64,000 nt of DNA from Pseudovibrio japonicus (GCF_014651595.1 NZ_BMXE01000001.1:372001-436000); one strand, 5' to 3'; positions 1 through 9,303 are shown, counted from the stretch's first letter. Translations and numbers: made by a program. Notes: generated by a model not told the origin, from the letters alone.

Positions 1-207
1 AACTTTGATGCCGCCGGAAACCCGGAACTAGCTGTCGGTGGTTATGTAAGTGAGAGGGTATATCTGGGCGTCACGCAAGAGGCAACGACCGGTGACAACT
101 CAGCGGCCGTTGATATTGATGTGACCAAGTTCTTGAAGCTTCGCGGACAAGCCGGCTCTGACGGGGATGCCAAAGCCGGTTTTTATTACGAGCGTGAGTA
201 CGATTAA
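1..207 (+). CDS. tamB: TamB C-terminus (partial, runs in from the left edge)
   Basis: Frame 1 is open from base 1 to a TAA at 205-207, giving the last 68 residues of a protein. The stretch reads as the TamB C-terminal beta pattern: a segment like VGGYVSERVYLGVTQEATTG, then DIDVTKFLKLRGQAGSDGDA and an end of FYYEREYD. TamB is an inner-membrane-anchored periplasm-spanning protein that works with an outer membrane partner in envelope lipid transport and protein assembly. The start lies outside the window. Its stop codon overlaps the stop of the convergent oxidoreductase gene. Assignment rests on a short tail, so it is good but not certain. Confidence 0.72.
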   Translation, partial: NFDAAGNPELAVGGYVSERVYLGVTQEATTGDNSAAVDIDVTKFLKLRGQAGSDGDAKAGFYYEREYD

Positions 208-1220
208 ACCGGCAGCCCAGCCAGCCGCATCGCTTCCTGATAGATTGGACGAGGCAGATTGATGCCAGACTGTTTTGCTTTGGCGCGCGCTATTAGGCGG
301 GATGTTCCCGGCAGGCGTGCGCCCTGCTCCGATTCAATGGCGCTAACCAAGGTATGCATCCGCTCAGAAAAGCCTCCACCAGAGACCAGATTGGCATCGA
401 TTGCGAGAATAACCTGACCGAGATCAGGGGCATCGCCCTCCCCGGAGAACAGGCTTGAGGCTTCAAATCCGAAAGCCGAGCCGCACAGGCCTGCGGCAAG
501 GATCTCGATCATCATTGCCAGAGCGGCGCCTTTCGCCTCGCCAATCGGGATCATGGTTCCCTCAAGAGCTGCATCCGCGTCTGTAGTCGGTTGTCCTTCT
601 TTATCCAACGACCAACCTTCCGGAATGGATTTGCCAGCACGCTGTGCGGCCATGATCTTTCCGCGGGCAACACGAGAAAGAGCCAGATCAATCACAAGCG
701 GATCAGCGTCTCCATTGGGCGCTGCAAAGGCGATTGGGTTGGTGCCGAACATGGGGTTCTTGCCGCCAAATGCAGCAATGGCCTTTGGGGCATTGCCAAA
801 GACCAGAGCGATCTTTCCTTCCCGTGCCAGCCGTTCGCAATGGGCACCAGCCTGCCCGAAATGGTGGGAATGGCAGATTGCACTGAGGGCCAGTCCGTTT
901 TGCCCGGAGGCCTCCTTCAGGAACGGCATAGCAACTTCAATTGCAGGATAGGCAAACCCAAATTTGGCATCGACACGTTGAACAACCGGTGTGATGCACC
1001 GCGCTTCCGGTTTGGCAAAACCGTCCACTTTCCCAGATCTGGTTTGCGCGGTGTAGGACGGAATTCTGGACAGGCCGTGCCCTGCCTGACCATCAGCTTC
1101 CGCATTTACCAGCGCCTGAGCAACAATCTGTGCATTTGCGGGATCGGTTTTGTTTGCAGACAAGGCATCGATGGTGAGTTTACGTGCTTCTTCTAAGGAG
1201 AGATTGACCGTGTCTGACAT
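204..1220 (-). CDS. Ldh/YlbC-type malate/L-lactate dehydrogenase-family oxidoreductase
   Basis: A 338-residue member of the type-2 malate/lactate dehydrogenase family (NAD(P)-dependent reduction of 2-keto acids or related substrates; cytoplasmic). Family marks are the N-terminal helical region, the ICHSHHFGQAGAHCERLA segment near residues 110-130 with the conserved His, FGNAPKAIAAFGGKNPMFGTNP, and the late GAALAMMIEILAAGLCG helix. Length matches the family. The ATG has a Shine-Dalgarno-like AAGGA about 6 nt upstream. The gene is divergent from gabD and converges on tamB with overlapping stops. The true substrate (malate, lactate, ureidoglycolate, delta1-piperideine-2-carboxylate and others are all known in this family) cannot be told from sequence. 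Confidence 0.85.
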   Translation of the reverse strand: MSDTVNLSLEEARKLTIDALSANKTDPANAQIVAQALVNAEADGQAGHGLSRIPSYTAQTRSGKVDGFAKPEARCITPVVQRVDAKFGFAYPAIEVAMPFLKEASGQNGLALSAICHSHHFGQAGAHCERLAREGKIALVFGNAPKAIAAFGGKNPMFGTNPIAFAAPNGDADPLVIDLALSRVARGKIMAAQRAGKSIPEGWSLDKEGQPTTDADAALEGTMIPIGEAKGAALAMMIEILAAGLCGSAFGFEASSLFSGEGDAPDLGQVILAIDANLVSGGGFSERMHTLVSAIESEQGARLPGTSRLIARAKAKQSGINLPRPIYQEAMRLAGLPV

Positions 1221-1683
1221 GGGGGTATCCTTCGCAATTCGAGTTGTTTTTCAGCAGGTCGCTCCTGACATATTTTACAGGTCGGCACAATTGCTATGTG
1301 ATGCTAATTGTCGGCGATATTTATGGGCGCAATATTTGGGGGGCTCAGGGATCCGCTTTTTCGACAGGAATTGGAGTTCGTGCGCGTTTACCGGAATGAC
1401 ATCATTCCAGATTTTTCCGGTCTCCACATCTGTGCGGGAGCTCCCGTAAAGGCTTATAACTGCGCCAGTTTTTGTTCTCATCGCGAACGGTTGAGAAAGA
1501 GACAATTAATCGAACGTTCAAATTGCATTGCAGAATGGCTCAATCTTTGCAAATCCTATCGGAAACAGGTGTTATTCCCGGATCTGCCACTTATATGTGT
1601 AGATTAGATAACGCCATTCTCACGTCTTGCTTCCCAATCTCTCCCCATTGCCTCGCGGGATTTTACTTCATCAGGAGATACTC
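1221..1683. other. Divergent intergenic region between Ldh-type gene and gabD
   Basis: 463 bases without a convincing gene. It must hold the promoters of both divergent genes. Short open frames here lack codon bias and ribosome binding sites. I see no strong palindrome or terminator. Confidence 0.6.
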
Positions 1684-3159
1684 ATGACTTCCACAGTCTC
1701 ACCAACCAAAGATATTCCGCTCCTTCGTGAAGCCTGCCTCATAGGAGGAAAGTGGGTCAGCGGAGACGAGAGTAATTCGATCTCGGTGAACAACCCGGCC
1801 ACCGGAGCCATCATCGGACGCGTCCCCCGGTTCGGGCGGCCTGAGACAGCAGAAGCGATTAGTGCTGCTCACGCTGCGTTTAAAATCTGGTCCAAGATGA
1901 CAGCTGTAGAGCGCTGCAATTTGATGCTGGCCTGGGCAGATCTGATTAGTGAAAACCAGCATGACCTTGCCCGGTTGCTGACCATCGAAATGGGCAAGCC
2001 TCTGGCTGAGTCCATGGGCGAAGTGGCAATTACGGCCAACTACATTCGCTTCTTTGCTGAAGAAGGCAAGCGAGTTTATGGCGACGTGATCCCTTCCCCG
2101 TGGAAGGACCGCCGTATCATGGTGACCAAAGAGCCTTTGGGTGTTGTTGGTGCCATTACGCCGTGGAACTTCCCAAGCTCCATGCTGGGACGCAAGCTGG
2201 CAGCTGCGCTGGGGTCCGGCTGTACGGTTGTTGCCAAGCCAGCAAGCCAGACACCTTATTCTGCTTTGATCCTTGGTGAACTTGCCGAGAAAGCAGGCAT
2301 CCCAGTAGGCGTGATCAACATTATCACCGGTTCTGCTGCGCAAATTGCCGATGAAATGTGTGAAAACGAGAAAGTTCGTAAGATCACCTTCACTGGTTCG
2401 ACACCGGTCGGCAAACAGCTTGCCTCCAAAGCTTTGGCCAACATGAAGAAGGTCTCCATGGAGCTTGGCGGGAATGCGCCGTTTATCGTGTTTGACTCGG
2501 CTGATATTGATAAGGCGGTTGAAGGAGCAATTGCGTCCAAGTTCAGGAACTCTGGGCAGACCTGTGTGTGTGCGAACCGCATCTACGCTCAGGCTGGTAT
2601 TTATGAGGAGTTTTCCGCAAAGCTGAAGGCGGCAATTGACGAGCAGCTTCGTGTTGGTGACGGTCTTGAGCCCGATGTTAATCAGGGTCCACTGATTGAT
2701 GAGCATGCAGTTGCCAAAGTGGAAGAGCTGATCACCGATGCCGTAGAGAAAGGCGGCACCGTCGTTAGTGGCGGGAAGCGTGATGCGCAAGGCGGCAGTT
2801 TCTTTGAGCCAACGTTGCTCTTGAATGCGACACCGGACATGAAGGTTGCAAAGGAAGAAACATTTGGTCCGTTCGCACCTGTCTTCAAGTTCGAGAGTGA
2901 AGATGACGCGATCAGGATGGCCAATGATACCGAATATGGCCTTGCCTGCTACTTCTATAGTCAGGATCTGGGACAGACCTTCCGTGTGATGGAAGCGCTG
3001 GAATATGGCCTTGTAGGCGTGAACGAAGGCGTGATCACGACTGAGTACGCGCCGTTTGGCGGCTACAAAGACAGCGGTATGGGGAATGAAGGTTCCAAGT
3101 ACGGCATCGATGATTACATCAACATCAAATACTCTTGCATTGGTGGCCTTGGCATTTAA
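1684..3159 (+). CDS. gabD: NAD(P)-dependent succinate-semialdehyde dehydrogenase
   Basis: A 491-residue aldehyde dehydrogenase that oxidises succinate semialdehyde to succinate, the last step of GABA degradation. Visible motifs: TPWNFPSSMLGRK and VVAKPASQTP in the Rossmann domain, FTGSTPVGKQL, the general base Glu260 in MELGGNAP and the nucleophile Cys294 in SGQTCVCANR; the CVC pair is typical of bacterial GabD. The open frame continues 57 nt upstream, but the ATG at 1684 follows an AGGAG at good spacing and gives the usual length. No gabT aminotransferase lies beside it. A rho-independent terminator follows. Confidence 0.92.
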   Translation: MTSTVSPTKDIPLLREACLIGGKWVSGDESNSISVNNPATGAIIGRVPRFGRPETAEAISAAHAAFKIWSKMTAVERCNLMLAWADLISENQHDLARLLTIEMGKPLAESMGEVAITANYIRFFAEEGKRVYGDVIPSPWKDRRIMVTKEPLGVVGAITPWNFPSSMLGRKLAAALGSGCTVVAKPASQTPYSALILGELAEKAGIPVGVINIITGSAAQIADEMCENEKVRKITFTGSTPVGKQLASKALANMKKVSMELGGNAPFIVFDSADIDKAVEGAIASKFRNSGQTCVCANRIYAQAGIYEEFSAKLKAAIDEQLRVGDGLEPDVNQGPLIDEHAVAKVEELITDAVEKGGTVVSGGKRDAQGGSFFEPTLLLNATPDMKVAKEETFGPFAPVFKFESEDDAIRMANDTEYGLACYFYSQDLGQTFRVMEALEYGLVGVNEGVITTEYAPFGGYKDSGMGNEGSKYGIDDYINIKYSCIGGLGI

Positions 3160-3180
3160 AGCTTACTTTGAATATTGGGG

Positions 3181-3212
3181 GAGCCGGAGTGTTTATCTCT
3201 CCGGCTTTTTTT
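3181..3212 (+). terminator. Rho-independent terminator after gabD
   Basis: Arms AGCCGGAG (3182-3189) and CTCCGGCT (3199-3206) form an 8-bp perfect stem with a 9-nt loop, followed by seven T. It lies before the start chosen for the next gene, which argues against the longer upstream start of that frame. Confidence 0.85.
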
Positions 3213-3225
3213 GGGGATTACTTTT

Positions 3226-3774
3226 GTGATTATAGAAGAAGAACGTTGTACAACCGCTCCAACACTTGAGGGCGAGCGCATCATTATGCGTGCTCACCAA
3301 CCATCAGACTTTGATGCATGCTGCGAGTTGTGGGCAGAGCCTGAGGTGGTTCGCTACATTTCAGGCAAGCCTTCCAGCCGATCGGATACCTGGGGCCGGC
3401 TCCTTAAATATGCAGGTCACTGGAGCCTTTCCGGATTTGGGTATTGGGCGGTGATCGAGAAAAATAGCGGTGCGCTGATCGGCGACATCGGATTTGCCGA
3501 CTTCAAACGTGAAATCAGCCCCAGTCTGGAGGGATTTGCAGAGGCTGGCTGGGTGACCTCTCCCAAGTTTCATGGCAAAGGTTATGCGAGAGAGGCTGTT
3601 GAGCTGAGCCTGTCTTGGTTGAAAAGGTCGAGACGCTTTCCTGAGGTTCATTGCATTATTGCACCAGAAAACACATCCAGCATCGGTCTTGCGGAGCGTG
3701 TTGGCTTCAAGAAATACACTGACGGGGTCTATATGGGGGAACCGACAGTTTTCATGAAGCAGAGCTTCGCCTAA
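3226..3774 (+). CDS. GNAT-family N-acetyltransferase (RimJ/RimL-like)
   Basis: About 182 residues of a GNAT acetyltransferase of the RimJ/RimL type, which moves an acetyl group from acetyl-CoA to an amine. It begins TLEGERIIMRAHQPSDFDACCELWAE in two pieces typical of the family and has the acetyl-CoA loop signal GWVTSPKFHGKGYAREAV followed by CIIAPENTSSIGLAERVGFKK. The frame is open further upstream, through the gabD terminator; I choose GTG at 3226, which has GGGGA 9 nt upstream. Substrate unknown; the protein is a stand-alone acetyltransferase rather than clearly a ribosomal one. Confidence 0.82.
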   Translation: MIIEEERCTTAPTLEGERIIMRAHQPSDFDACCELWAEPEVVRYISGKPSSRSDTWGRLLKYAGHWSLSGFGYWAVIEKNSGALIGDIGFADFKREISPSLEGFAEAGWVTSPKFHGKGYAREAVELSLSWLKRSRRFPEVHCIIAPENTSSIGLAERVGFKKYTDGVYMGEPTVFMKQSFA

Positions 3775-3867
3775 GAAAGCAGGCCCAAGCAGCAATAGTC
3801 TGGTTGGGCTTGTTCATTTTCTGCGATCCTGTATATGCTTGGCCTAAAGATCCATGCAGGCAGACTT

Positions 3868-4371
3868 ATGCAAAAATACGATAAAATCTACGCCAAGGAC
3901 GAAAGTTACTTCGGCCATACCTCCAAGCAGTTTACGACGCTGTTCTCGAACCTGGACTTTGACACCGGAACCATTTTAGATCTGGGTGCGGGACAGGGGC
4001 GTGACGCGATCTTTCTTGCAAAGCGCGGTTACAATGTGATTGCTCTGGACAGTTCCAAAGTGGGGCTGGATCAGTTGCAGGAGCGCGTTGAAGCTGACAA
4101 CCTGCCTATTGAAATTGTGCATGCCGATGCCTTAGGCTACACCCCACCTCAGGATCTTGATGCGATTATTGCTGACCGCTTTTTCCACGAGGTTCCAAGG
4201 ACGGCGCGCGTTAAGCTTTTGCAGCGCATGCTCGGTCACCTGCGCGTGGGTGGATATATGCTGATTGCTGATGATAAAAGCGTTCTACCAAATCTGCGCG
4301 ATACTTTGAAGAAAGAAAAATTCGAGGTTCTGCGCGACAAAAACGGCATCCTATTTACCTACAAGCCATGA
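3868..4371 (+). CDS. Class I SAM-dependent methyltransferase (TehB-like fold)
   Basis: A 167-residue Rossmann-fold methyltransferase. Motif I is ILDLGAGQGRDAIFLAKRGY and the acidic end of strand 2 is VIALDSS; a later segment DAIIADRFFHEVP sits at motif IV and VGGYMLIAD at motif VI. TehB-type enzymes are small single-domain proteins of this size, but a substrate cannot be named. An in-frame ATG at 3835 has no ribosome binding site; the ATG at 3868 follows an AGGCAGA and starts where the family starts. It stands alone between an acetyltransferase and the YceI cluster. Confidence 0.75.
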   Translation: MQKYDKIYAKDESYFGHTSKQFTTLFSNLDFDTGTILDLGAGQGRDAIFLAKRGYNVIALDSSKVGLDQLQERVEADNLPIEIVHADALGYTPPQDLDAIIADRFFHEVPRTARVKLLQRMLGHLRVGGYMLIADDKSVLPNLRDTLKKEKFEVLRDKNGILFTYKP

Positions 4372-4687
4372 CGCAGCGTTGGAGGCGCGGACCTGTGCCT
4401 CCCTTCCCTACTTTCCATGAAGTCTATTTCCAGCCGATACCCACACACAAAAACGTGATGTAAAACCCTTATGGTTTTGCAGTTGTATCGGCCAGTTTTG
4501 CAATCTCCATTATGTTGCCACAGTAGCAACTCATTTTTACAGCAATGTTTTCCAAATTTAGCGATATTGCTGGGTTTCGCGCGATTGTCCACCTATGTTG
4601 AACAATGCGTTTAATTGCAATTTTCGGCACATCTGCCAATTGTTTGCCAAGCTTGAAATTTACAGTTCAACTTTATTGGAGATTACG
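4372..4687 (+). other. Intergenic region before the YceI cluster
   Basis: 316 bases with no convincing gene. A GGAGGC...GCCTCC hairpin near 4380-4402 followed by a pyrimidine-rich run could end the methyltransferase transcript. The rest is AT-rich and presumably holds the yceI promoter. Confidence 0.5.
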
Positions 4688-5266
4688 ATGAAATCAGTTC
4701 GCTTCGGAATGCTTGCAGTTGCAGCTTCTTTCATGGCTACGGCAGCAGTGGCTGAGCCAGTGGCCTACGACGTTGACATGTCCCACGCTAACCTTGCGTT
4801 TGACTACAACCACTTGGGTTACTCCACCACCGATGGTCGGTTCGCTGCATGGACCCCTACCCTGATCATTGATGAAGAGGTCCCTGCCAATTCCAAAGTG
4901 GACGTGGAGATTGACGTCACCTCCCTGAACACCTTCTGGGAAGCACGCGACAATCACCTTAAGAGCCCAGACTTCTTCGATGCTGAACAGTTCCCAACCG
5001 CGACATTCACATCCACCAAGGTTGAGAAGGTTGGCGATAACGAACTGGAAGTTACCGGTGACCTGACCATTCGCGACATCACTAAGCCAACCGTTTTGCA
5101 CGTTGTCGTCAACCAGCTGGCTGAGCATCCAATGGCCAAGAAGAAGGCTGTTGGTCTGGATGCTTCCACAACCATCAAGCGCTCTGACTACGGCATGACC
5201 ATGGCTCTTCCTTACGTGTCTGATGATGTGAACATCAACATCAGCTTTGAAGCGACCGTACAGTAA
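4688..5266 (+). CDS. YceI-family periplasmic lipid-binding protein (copy 1)
   Basis: A 192-residue exported YceI-domain protein. The signal peptide spans about residues 1-22 (hydrophobic core then AVAEP cleavage region). The mature part has the family pattern: DVDMSHANLAFDYNHLGYST, a long beta segment with IDEEVPANSKVDVEID, the KSPDFFDAEQFPTATFTST motif and LTIRDITKPTVLHV. YceI proteins form a lipocalin-like barrel that holds an isoprenoid chain such as a quinone. The ATG at 4688 follows TTGGAG; an upstream in-frame ATG at 4595 would bury the signal peptide. First gene of yceI-b561-yceI. Confidence 0.9.
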   Translation: MKSVRFGMLAVAASFMATAAVAEPVAYDVDMSHANLAFDYNHLGYSTTDGRFAAWTPTLIIDEEVPANSKVDVEIDVTSLNTFWEARDNHLKSPDFFDAEQFPTATFTSTKVEKVGDNELEVTGDLTIRDITKPTVLHVVVNQLAEHPMAKKKAVGLDASTTIKRSDYGMTMALPYVSDDVNINISFEATVQ

Positions 5267-5363
5267 TAGTTCTGGTCTGTCAGGTGCATGCATTGCTCTG
5301 ACAACCTGATCGACTTTGGCGAAGGGGCGTGCCCGTCCCTTCCCTTGATCAAAGGGGCTGTCC

Positions 5364-5933
5364 ATGATCAGAAACACCCGATCAGCTTATGGATACGTCA
5401 CGATTTATCTGCACTGGACCATAGCTGCACTTATCATCGGTATGCTGGGCTTTGGCCTTTATATGGTTACGCTGCCGATCTTCGAGCCTGCAACCTACAC
5501 TCTCTACCAGCTTCACAAGTCGGTTGGCTTTGTTGTTCTGGCGTTGGTTGCCCTGCGTCTTCTATGGAAAATTACGGGTATTACGCCGGATTTACCGGAT
5601 AATACGCCTAGGTGGGAAAGGATTGCCGCATATCTGGGACACGTCAGTCTTTATGCTCTGATGTTGATCATGCCACTGACAGGATGGCTTCTGGTTTCAA
5701 CAAGCCCGCTTGGCCTTCCGTCAGTTTTCTTTAACCTCTTTGAAATTCCGCATCTACCAGTTCCGGAGTTTTTGGGGCAAAAAGCAGAGATGTCCGAGTT
5801 TTTTACAGAAGTACATGGCTGGGCTGCGTATGCATTTATAGCGGTTATCCTTGTGCATGTCGGAGCTGCTCTTAAGCACTACTTTATTTACAAGAACAAA
5901 GTCTTACAGCGCATGCTGTCATTACAGGACTAG
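5364..5933 (+). CDS. Cytochrome b561-family membrane protein (YceJ-like)
   Basis: A 189-residue four-helix membrane cytochrome b of the bacterial b561/YceJ type, expected to bind two hemes and move electrons between quinol and periplasmic partners. Candidate heme ligands are the His in YLHWTIAAL (helix 1), YQLHKSVGF (helix 2) and the two in LVHVGAALKHYF (helix 4). The ATG follows AAAGGGG. It lies between two YceI genes, the same gene set as E. coli yceI-yceJ, which supports a joint role in quinone or electron handling at the inner membrane. Confidence 0.88.
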   Translation: MIRNTRSAYGYVTIYLHWTIAALIIGMLGFGLYMVTLPIFEPATYTLYQLHKSVGFVVLALVALRLLWKITGITPDLPDNTPRWERIAAYLGHVSLYALMLIMPLTGWLLVSTSPLGLPSVFFNLFEIPHLPVPEFLGQKAEMSEFFTEVHGWAAYAFIAVILVHVGAALKHYFIYKNKVLQRMLSLQD

Positions 5934-5954
5934 TCTGAGTATCCGGAGAAAACT

Positions 5955-6524
5955 ATGAGATCAATGACCAAATTATTCTCTAAGGCCAGCGTTTTTTTTG
6001 GGTTTGTCATGCTCGCCGCAGCTTCCACTGCCTCCGCAGATGAATGGCAGGTGGATCGCAATAGGAGTACGCTTGGGTTTGAAGTGATCAATAACGGCAA
6101 TACTGTTACGGGTACATTTGGCACCTGGGATGCGAAGATCCTGTTCGATGACCAAGACCTTGAGAGCACGCAAATTCAGGCAACCATCATCACCGGAAGC
6201 GTGCAGACTGAGGACGCTCAGGCAGCTGGTGCCATTACCACTGCTCAGTGGCTGGATATCTCCAGCTATCCGGACGCCGTCTTCCGCGTTGATAATGTGG
6301 TGCCTGCTGGCGGCGACCTTTATGAAGCTGCGGGTACGTTGGAACTCAGAGGTGCCAAGATCGCAGTGTTCCTCCCGTTCACGCTTACCATTGAAGGTGA
6401 TACAGCCCATGCTGTTGGTGAGGCCAAGCTTTCGCGCAGTGACTTTAATATTGGCGATGGTGTGCCAGAGAGCACAGTCGGCGACAACGTTACTGTTACG
6501 CTTGATCTTTACGCCACGCGCTGA
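5955..6524 (+). CDS. YceI-family periplasmic lipid-binding protein (copy 2)
   Basis: A 189-residue exported YceI protein. The signal peptide ends near residue 28 (AASTASADEW). The mature part shows DRNRSTLGFEVINNGNTVTG, the AQWLDISSYPDAVFRVDNV segment and the closing SRSDFNIGDG...NVTVTLDLYA typical of the family. It is clearly diverged from the copy at 4688, so this is not a recent duplication; the two probably bind different partners or ligands. It starts 21 nt after the cytochrome b561 gene with a GGAG ribosome binding site, so the three genes look like one operon ending at the following terminator. Confidence 0.88.
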   Translation: MRSMTKLFSKASVFFGFVMLAAASTASADEWQVDRNRSTLGFEVINNGNTVTGTFGTWDAKILFDDQDLESTQIQATIITGSVQTEDAQAAGAITTAQWLDISSYPDAVFRVDNVVPAGGDLYEAAGTLELRGAKIAVFLPFTLTIEGDTAHAVGEAKLSRSDFNIGDGVPESTVGDNVTVTLDLYATR

Positions 6525-6610
6525 CGCCCCAATCTGACAAGAGGCCTGTATTATCCACCAGGTCGCTCGTCAATTCGGCGTAATCTAATAGATATGACGA
6601 TTTTTGACGG

Positions 6611-6637
6611 CTGAGGGGCTTTGCCCCTCGGCTTTTT
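6611..6637 (+). terminator. Rho-independent terminator after the YceI cluster
   Basis: CTGAGGGGC (6611-6619) pairs with GCCCCTCGG (6623-6631) around a 3-nt loop, followed by CTTTTT. Confidence 0.88.
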
Positions 6638-6706
6638 CTCTATAAAACGGCGTTCAGCAATTCAACAGTGTACGGCTGTACACCAAAATAGCCAGAGAGT
6701 CCCAAG

Positions 6707-8341
6707 ATGTCTGATACACTTGCTCCCGAGTACGTTCACACCTCTCTTTTTCCATTGGGTAAGGACCAAACCCCGTATCGCAAGCTGACCTCCGATTTTG
6801 TGAGTGAAGTTGAGTTTGACGGTGAGACGGTTCTTAAAGTGGACCAAGAAGGCCTGCGTTTGCTTGCCGAAGAAGCATTTAAGGACATCAACCACTATCT
6901 GCGCCCTTCCCACCTTAAGCAGCTGCGCAAGATCCTGGACGACCCGGAAGCCACTGCAAACGACAAGTTCGTTGCCTTTGACCTGATGAAGAATGCCAAT
7001 ATTTCCGCTGCAGGCGTTTTGCCGATGTGTCAGGACACCGGTACAGCGATTGTAATGGGTAAGAAGGGGCGCAAGGTCTGGACCAATGGCAATGACGAAG
7101 CTGCGCTTGGTGAAGGGGCACGGGATGCCTACTTCAAAAAGAATCTGCGCTACTCTCAGCTGGCACCGCTTTCCATGTTTGAGGAGAAGAACACCAAGAA
7201 CAACATGCCGGCGCAGATTGAGCTTTATTCTGAAGGCGATGATGCCTACAAGTTCCTGTTCATGGCAAAAGGCGGTGGGTCTGCCAACAAGACCTTCCTA
7301 TTCCAGGGCACTCCAAGTCTCCTGACACATGATCGGATGATCGACTTCCTGAAGGAGAAGATCCTTACTCTGGGTACAGCGGCTTGTCCTCCATACCATC
7401 TATCGATTGTTATTGGAGGTACGTCCGCCGAACTCAACCTGAAGACCGTGAAGCTCGCCTCTGCCCGTTATCTTGACGAGTTGCCAACCGAGGGCTCTGA
7501 GGCCGGTCATGCATTCCGTGATCTGGAAATGGAAGCGGAAATTCATAAGCTGACCCAAGCTAGCGGTGTTGGCGCGCAATTTGGCGGCAAGTACTTCTGT
7601 CACGATGTGCGTGTGATCCGCCTACCGCGCCACGGCGCATCCCTTCCGATTGGTCTGGGTGTTTCCTGCTCCGCAGACCGTCAGGCCACTGGCAAGATCA
7701 CCAAGGACGGTATTTTCCTTGAGGACCTTGAGCGCAATCCGGAAGTCTACATGCCAGAGGTGACCGATACGGACCTGTCTGATGACGTTGTGAAGATTGA
7801 TCTCACCCGTCCAATGAGCGAGATCCTTGGTGAGCTGACCAAGTACCCGACAAAAACACGTTTGTCTCTGTCCGGTCCTTTGATCGTGGCGCGTGACCTT
7901 GCGCACTCCAAATTGCGTGATCGACTAGAGGCGGGTGAGCCTTTGCCTGACTATATCAAGAACCACCCGGTTTATTATGCAGGCCCGGCCAAGACACCGG
8001 AAGGGATGCCATCGGGTTCCTTTGGTCCAACAACGGCTGGCCGTATGGATGCGTATGTGGACCAGTTCCAGGCAGCTGGCGGCTCCATGGTGATGCTTGC
8101 AAAGGGTAACCGTTCTGCAGGCGTACGCCGTGCCTGTCAGGCGCACGGAGGCTTCTATCTGGGCTCCATCGGTGGCCCTGCAGCCCGCCTTGCTCAAGAC
8201 TGCATCAAAAGCGTTGAGGTTCTTGAGTATGAAGAGCTGGGTATGGAAGCAGTCTGGAAGATTGAAGTTGAGGACTTCCCTGCCTTTATCGTTGTCGATG
8301 ACAAAGGCAATGACTTCTTTAAAGAGCTGAACCTGAGCTGA
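6707..8341 (+). CDS. fumA: Class I fumarate hydratase (iron-sulfur, fused subunits)
   Basis: A 544-residue class I fumarase, interconverting fumarate and malate in the citric acid cycle. The N-terminal alpha domain and C-terminal beta domain are fused in one chain, as in FumA/FumB. The three ligands of the [4Fe-4S] cluster appear as Cys108 (LPMCQDTGT), Cys227 (TAACPPYH) and Cys321 (GVSCSADRQ). The beta domain carries [16 protein letters not shown] and GPTTAGRMD. Length and motifs are complete. The gene stands alone between two terminators, with a weak GAGAG upstream of the ATG. Confidence 0.95.
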   Translation: MSDTLAPEYVHTSLFPLGKDQTPYRKLTSDFVSEVEFDGETVLKVDQEGLRLLAEEAFKDINHYLRPSHLKQLRKILDDPEATANDKFVAFDLMKNANISAAGVLPMCQDTGTAIVMGKKGRKVWTNGNDEAALGEGARDAYFKKNLRYSQLAPLSMFEEKNTKNNMPAQIELYSEGDDAYKFLFMAKGGGSANKTFLFQGTPSLLTHDRMIDFLKEKILTLGTAACPPYHLSIVIGGTSAELNLKTVKLASARYLDELPTEGSEAGHAFRDLEMEAEIHKLTQASGVGAQFGGKYFCHDVRVIRLPRHGASLPIGLGVSCSADRQATGKITKDGIFLEDLERNPEVYMPEVTDTDLSDDVVKIDLTRPMSEILGELTKYPTKTRLSLSGPLIVARDLAHSKLRDRLEAGEPLPDYIKNHPVYYAGPAKTPEGMPSGSFGPTTAGRMDAYVDQFQAAGGSMVMLAKGNRSAGVRRACQAHGGFYLGSIGGPAARLAQDCIKSVEVLEYEELGMEAVWKIEVEDFPAFIVVDDKGNDFFKELNLS

Positions 8342-8367
8342 CGCAACGCTGCTTCGGTTTGAGAACT

Positions 8368-8396
8368 TGAAGGGCGCTCTTCGGAGGGCCCTTTTT
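8368..8396 (+). terminator. Rho-independent terminator after fumA
   Basis: A GAAGGGC...GCCCTTTTTC type hairpin (left arm around 8370-8375, right arm around 8386-8391) ends in five T shortly after the fumarase stop. Confidence 0.75.
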
Positions 8397-8702
8397 CATT
8401 GGGTCAGATCCATACAATTTCAATAAATCACAATTTAAATTAGAATTGCTCATTCGATCTCGAGCATATTAATTAGTGTTTTAGGTAGATGCAAATTAAG
8501 CTCTAGGCTAATGTAATTCATCTTAGAGTTGATACTATGAAAATTCTTTTGCCATAAGAAGCATATAGCGGAAGTTGTAGTCTCTATTACTTCAACAATT
8601 AATAGATTTGACATTCTAAGCTGCGAGCGTCTCCCCACTCGTTGCATAAGTTCCCTCATGCAACCGAGATAAAACAAACAACAATATCCCAGGGGGTATT
8701 CA
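8397..8702. other. AT-rich intergenic region
   Basis: About 300 AT-rich bases between fumA and the L,D-transpeptidase gene. Nothing gene-like; GTTGCAT...ATGCAAC (8641-8662) is a short inverted repeat close to the next gene. Confidence 0.5.
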
Positions 8703-9299
8703 ATGCGCATACTTATCGCGAGTGTTGCTCTTTTCATGGCGGCACTCTTTACCGGAACGCCGGCTAACGCCAACACTTCTGGAAAATTCTTTGACCATGC
8801 ATCCAAGAAATGGGTCACCTATGGTCCCGCTCACCCGGGCAAGTCGCCTATCAAACGCAAACAGGTGCGTTACAATGGCTCTTACGGCCCCAATACGATT
8901 GTTATCAGCACCAAAGAAAGGCGCCTTTATCACATTCGAGGTGATGGCACTGCAATGGTGTATGGTGTTGGTGTCGGTCGCGATGGCTTCCAGTGGTCTG
9001 GTACCCACCGCGTCACGCGGAAAGCTGAGTGGCCAAGTTGGTCACCACCAGCAGTTATGATTGCCCGTGAGCGCCGTAAAGGCCGCATCTTGCCAACCTA
9101 CATGGAAGGTGGTCCGAATAATCCACTTGGTGCACGTGCTTTGTACATCGGTAACACGATCTACCGAATTCATGGTTCCAACGAACCATGGACGATTGGT
9201 TCTGCTGTTTCGTCTGGTTGCATCAGACTGGCCAACGAAGACGTCATTCACCTTTATAACAACGTACGCGTCGGCACGAAGGTTGTTGTGCTGCGCTAA
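8703..9299 (+). CDS. L,D-transpeptidase (YkuD domain), exported
   Basis: A 198-residue periplasmic YkuD enzyme that forms 3-3 peptidoglycan cross-links or ties proteins to peptidoglycan. The signal peptide covers about residues 1-23 (ends TPANAN). The catalytic domain starts near residue 60 (NTIVISTKERRLYHI) and holds the signature His157 in RIHGSNEPWTIG and the nucleophile Cys173 in SSGCIRL. GVGVGRDGFQWSGTHRV and PNNPLGARALYI are further family marks. The ATG follows CAGGGGG. Small size and a single domain match the large alphaproteobacterial set of such enzymes. Confidence 0.93.
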   Translation: MRILIASVALFMAALFTGTPANANTSGKFFDHASKKWVTYGPAHPGKSPIKRKQVRYNGSYGPNTIVISTKERRLYHIRGDGTAMVYGVGVGRDGFQWSGTHRVTRKAEWPSWSPPAVMIARERRKGRILPTYMEGGPNNPLGARALYIGNTIYRIHGSNEPWTIGSAVSSGCIRLANEDVIHLYNNVRVGTKVVVLR

Positions 9300-9303
9300 A
9301 TTT

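Noticed and set aside
1627-1683. Upstream extension of the gabD frame
   Set aside because: The ATG at 1684 has the ribosome binding site and fits the family length.
3175-3225. Upstream start of the acetyltransferase frame
   Set aside because: It runs through the gabD terminator; GTG at 3226 is preceded by GGGGA.
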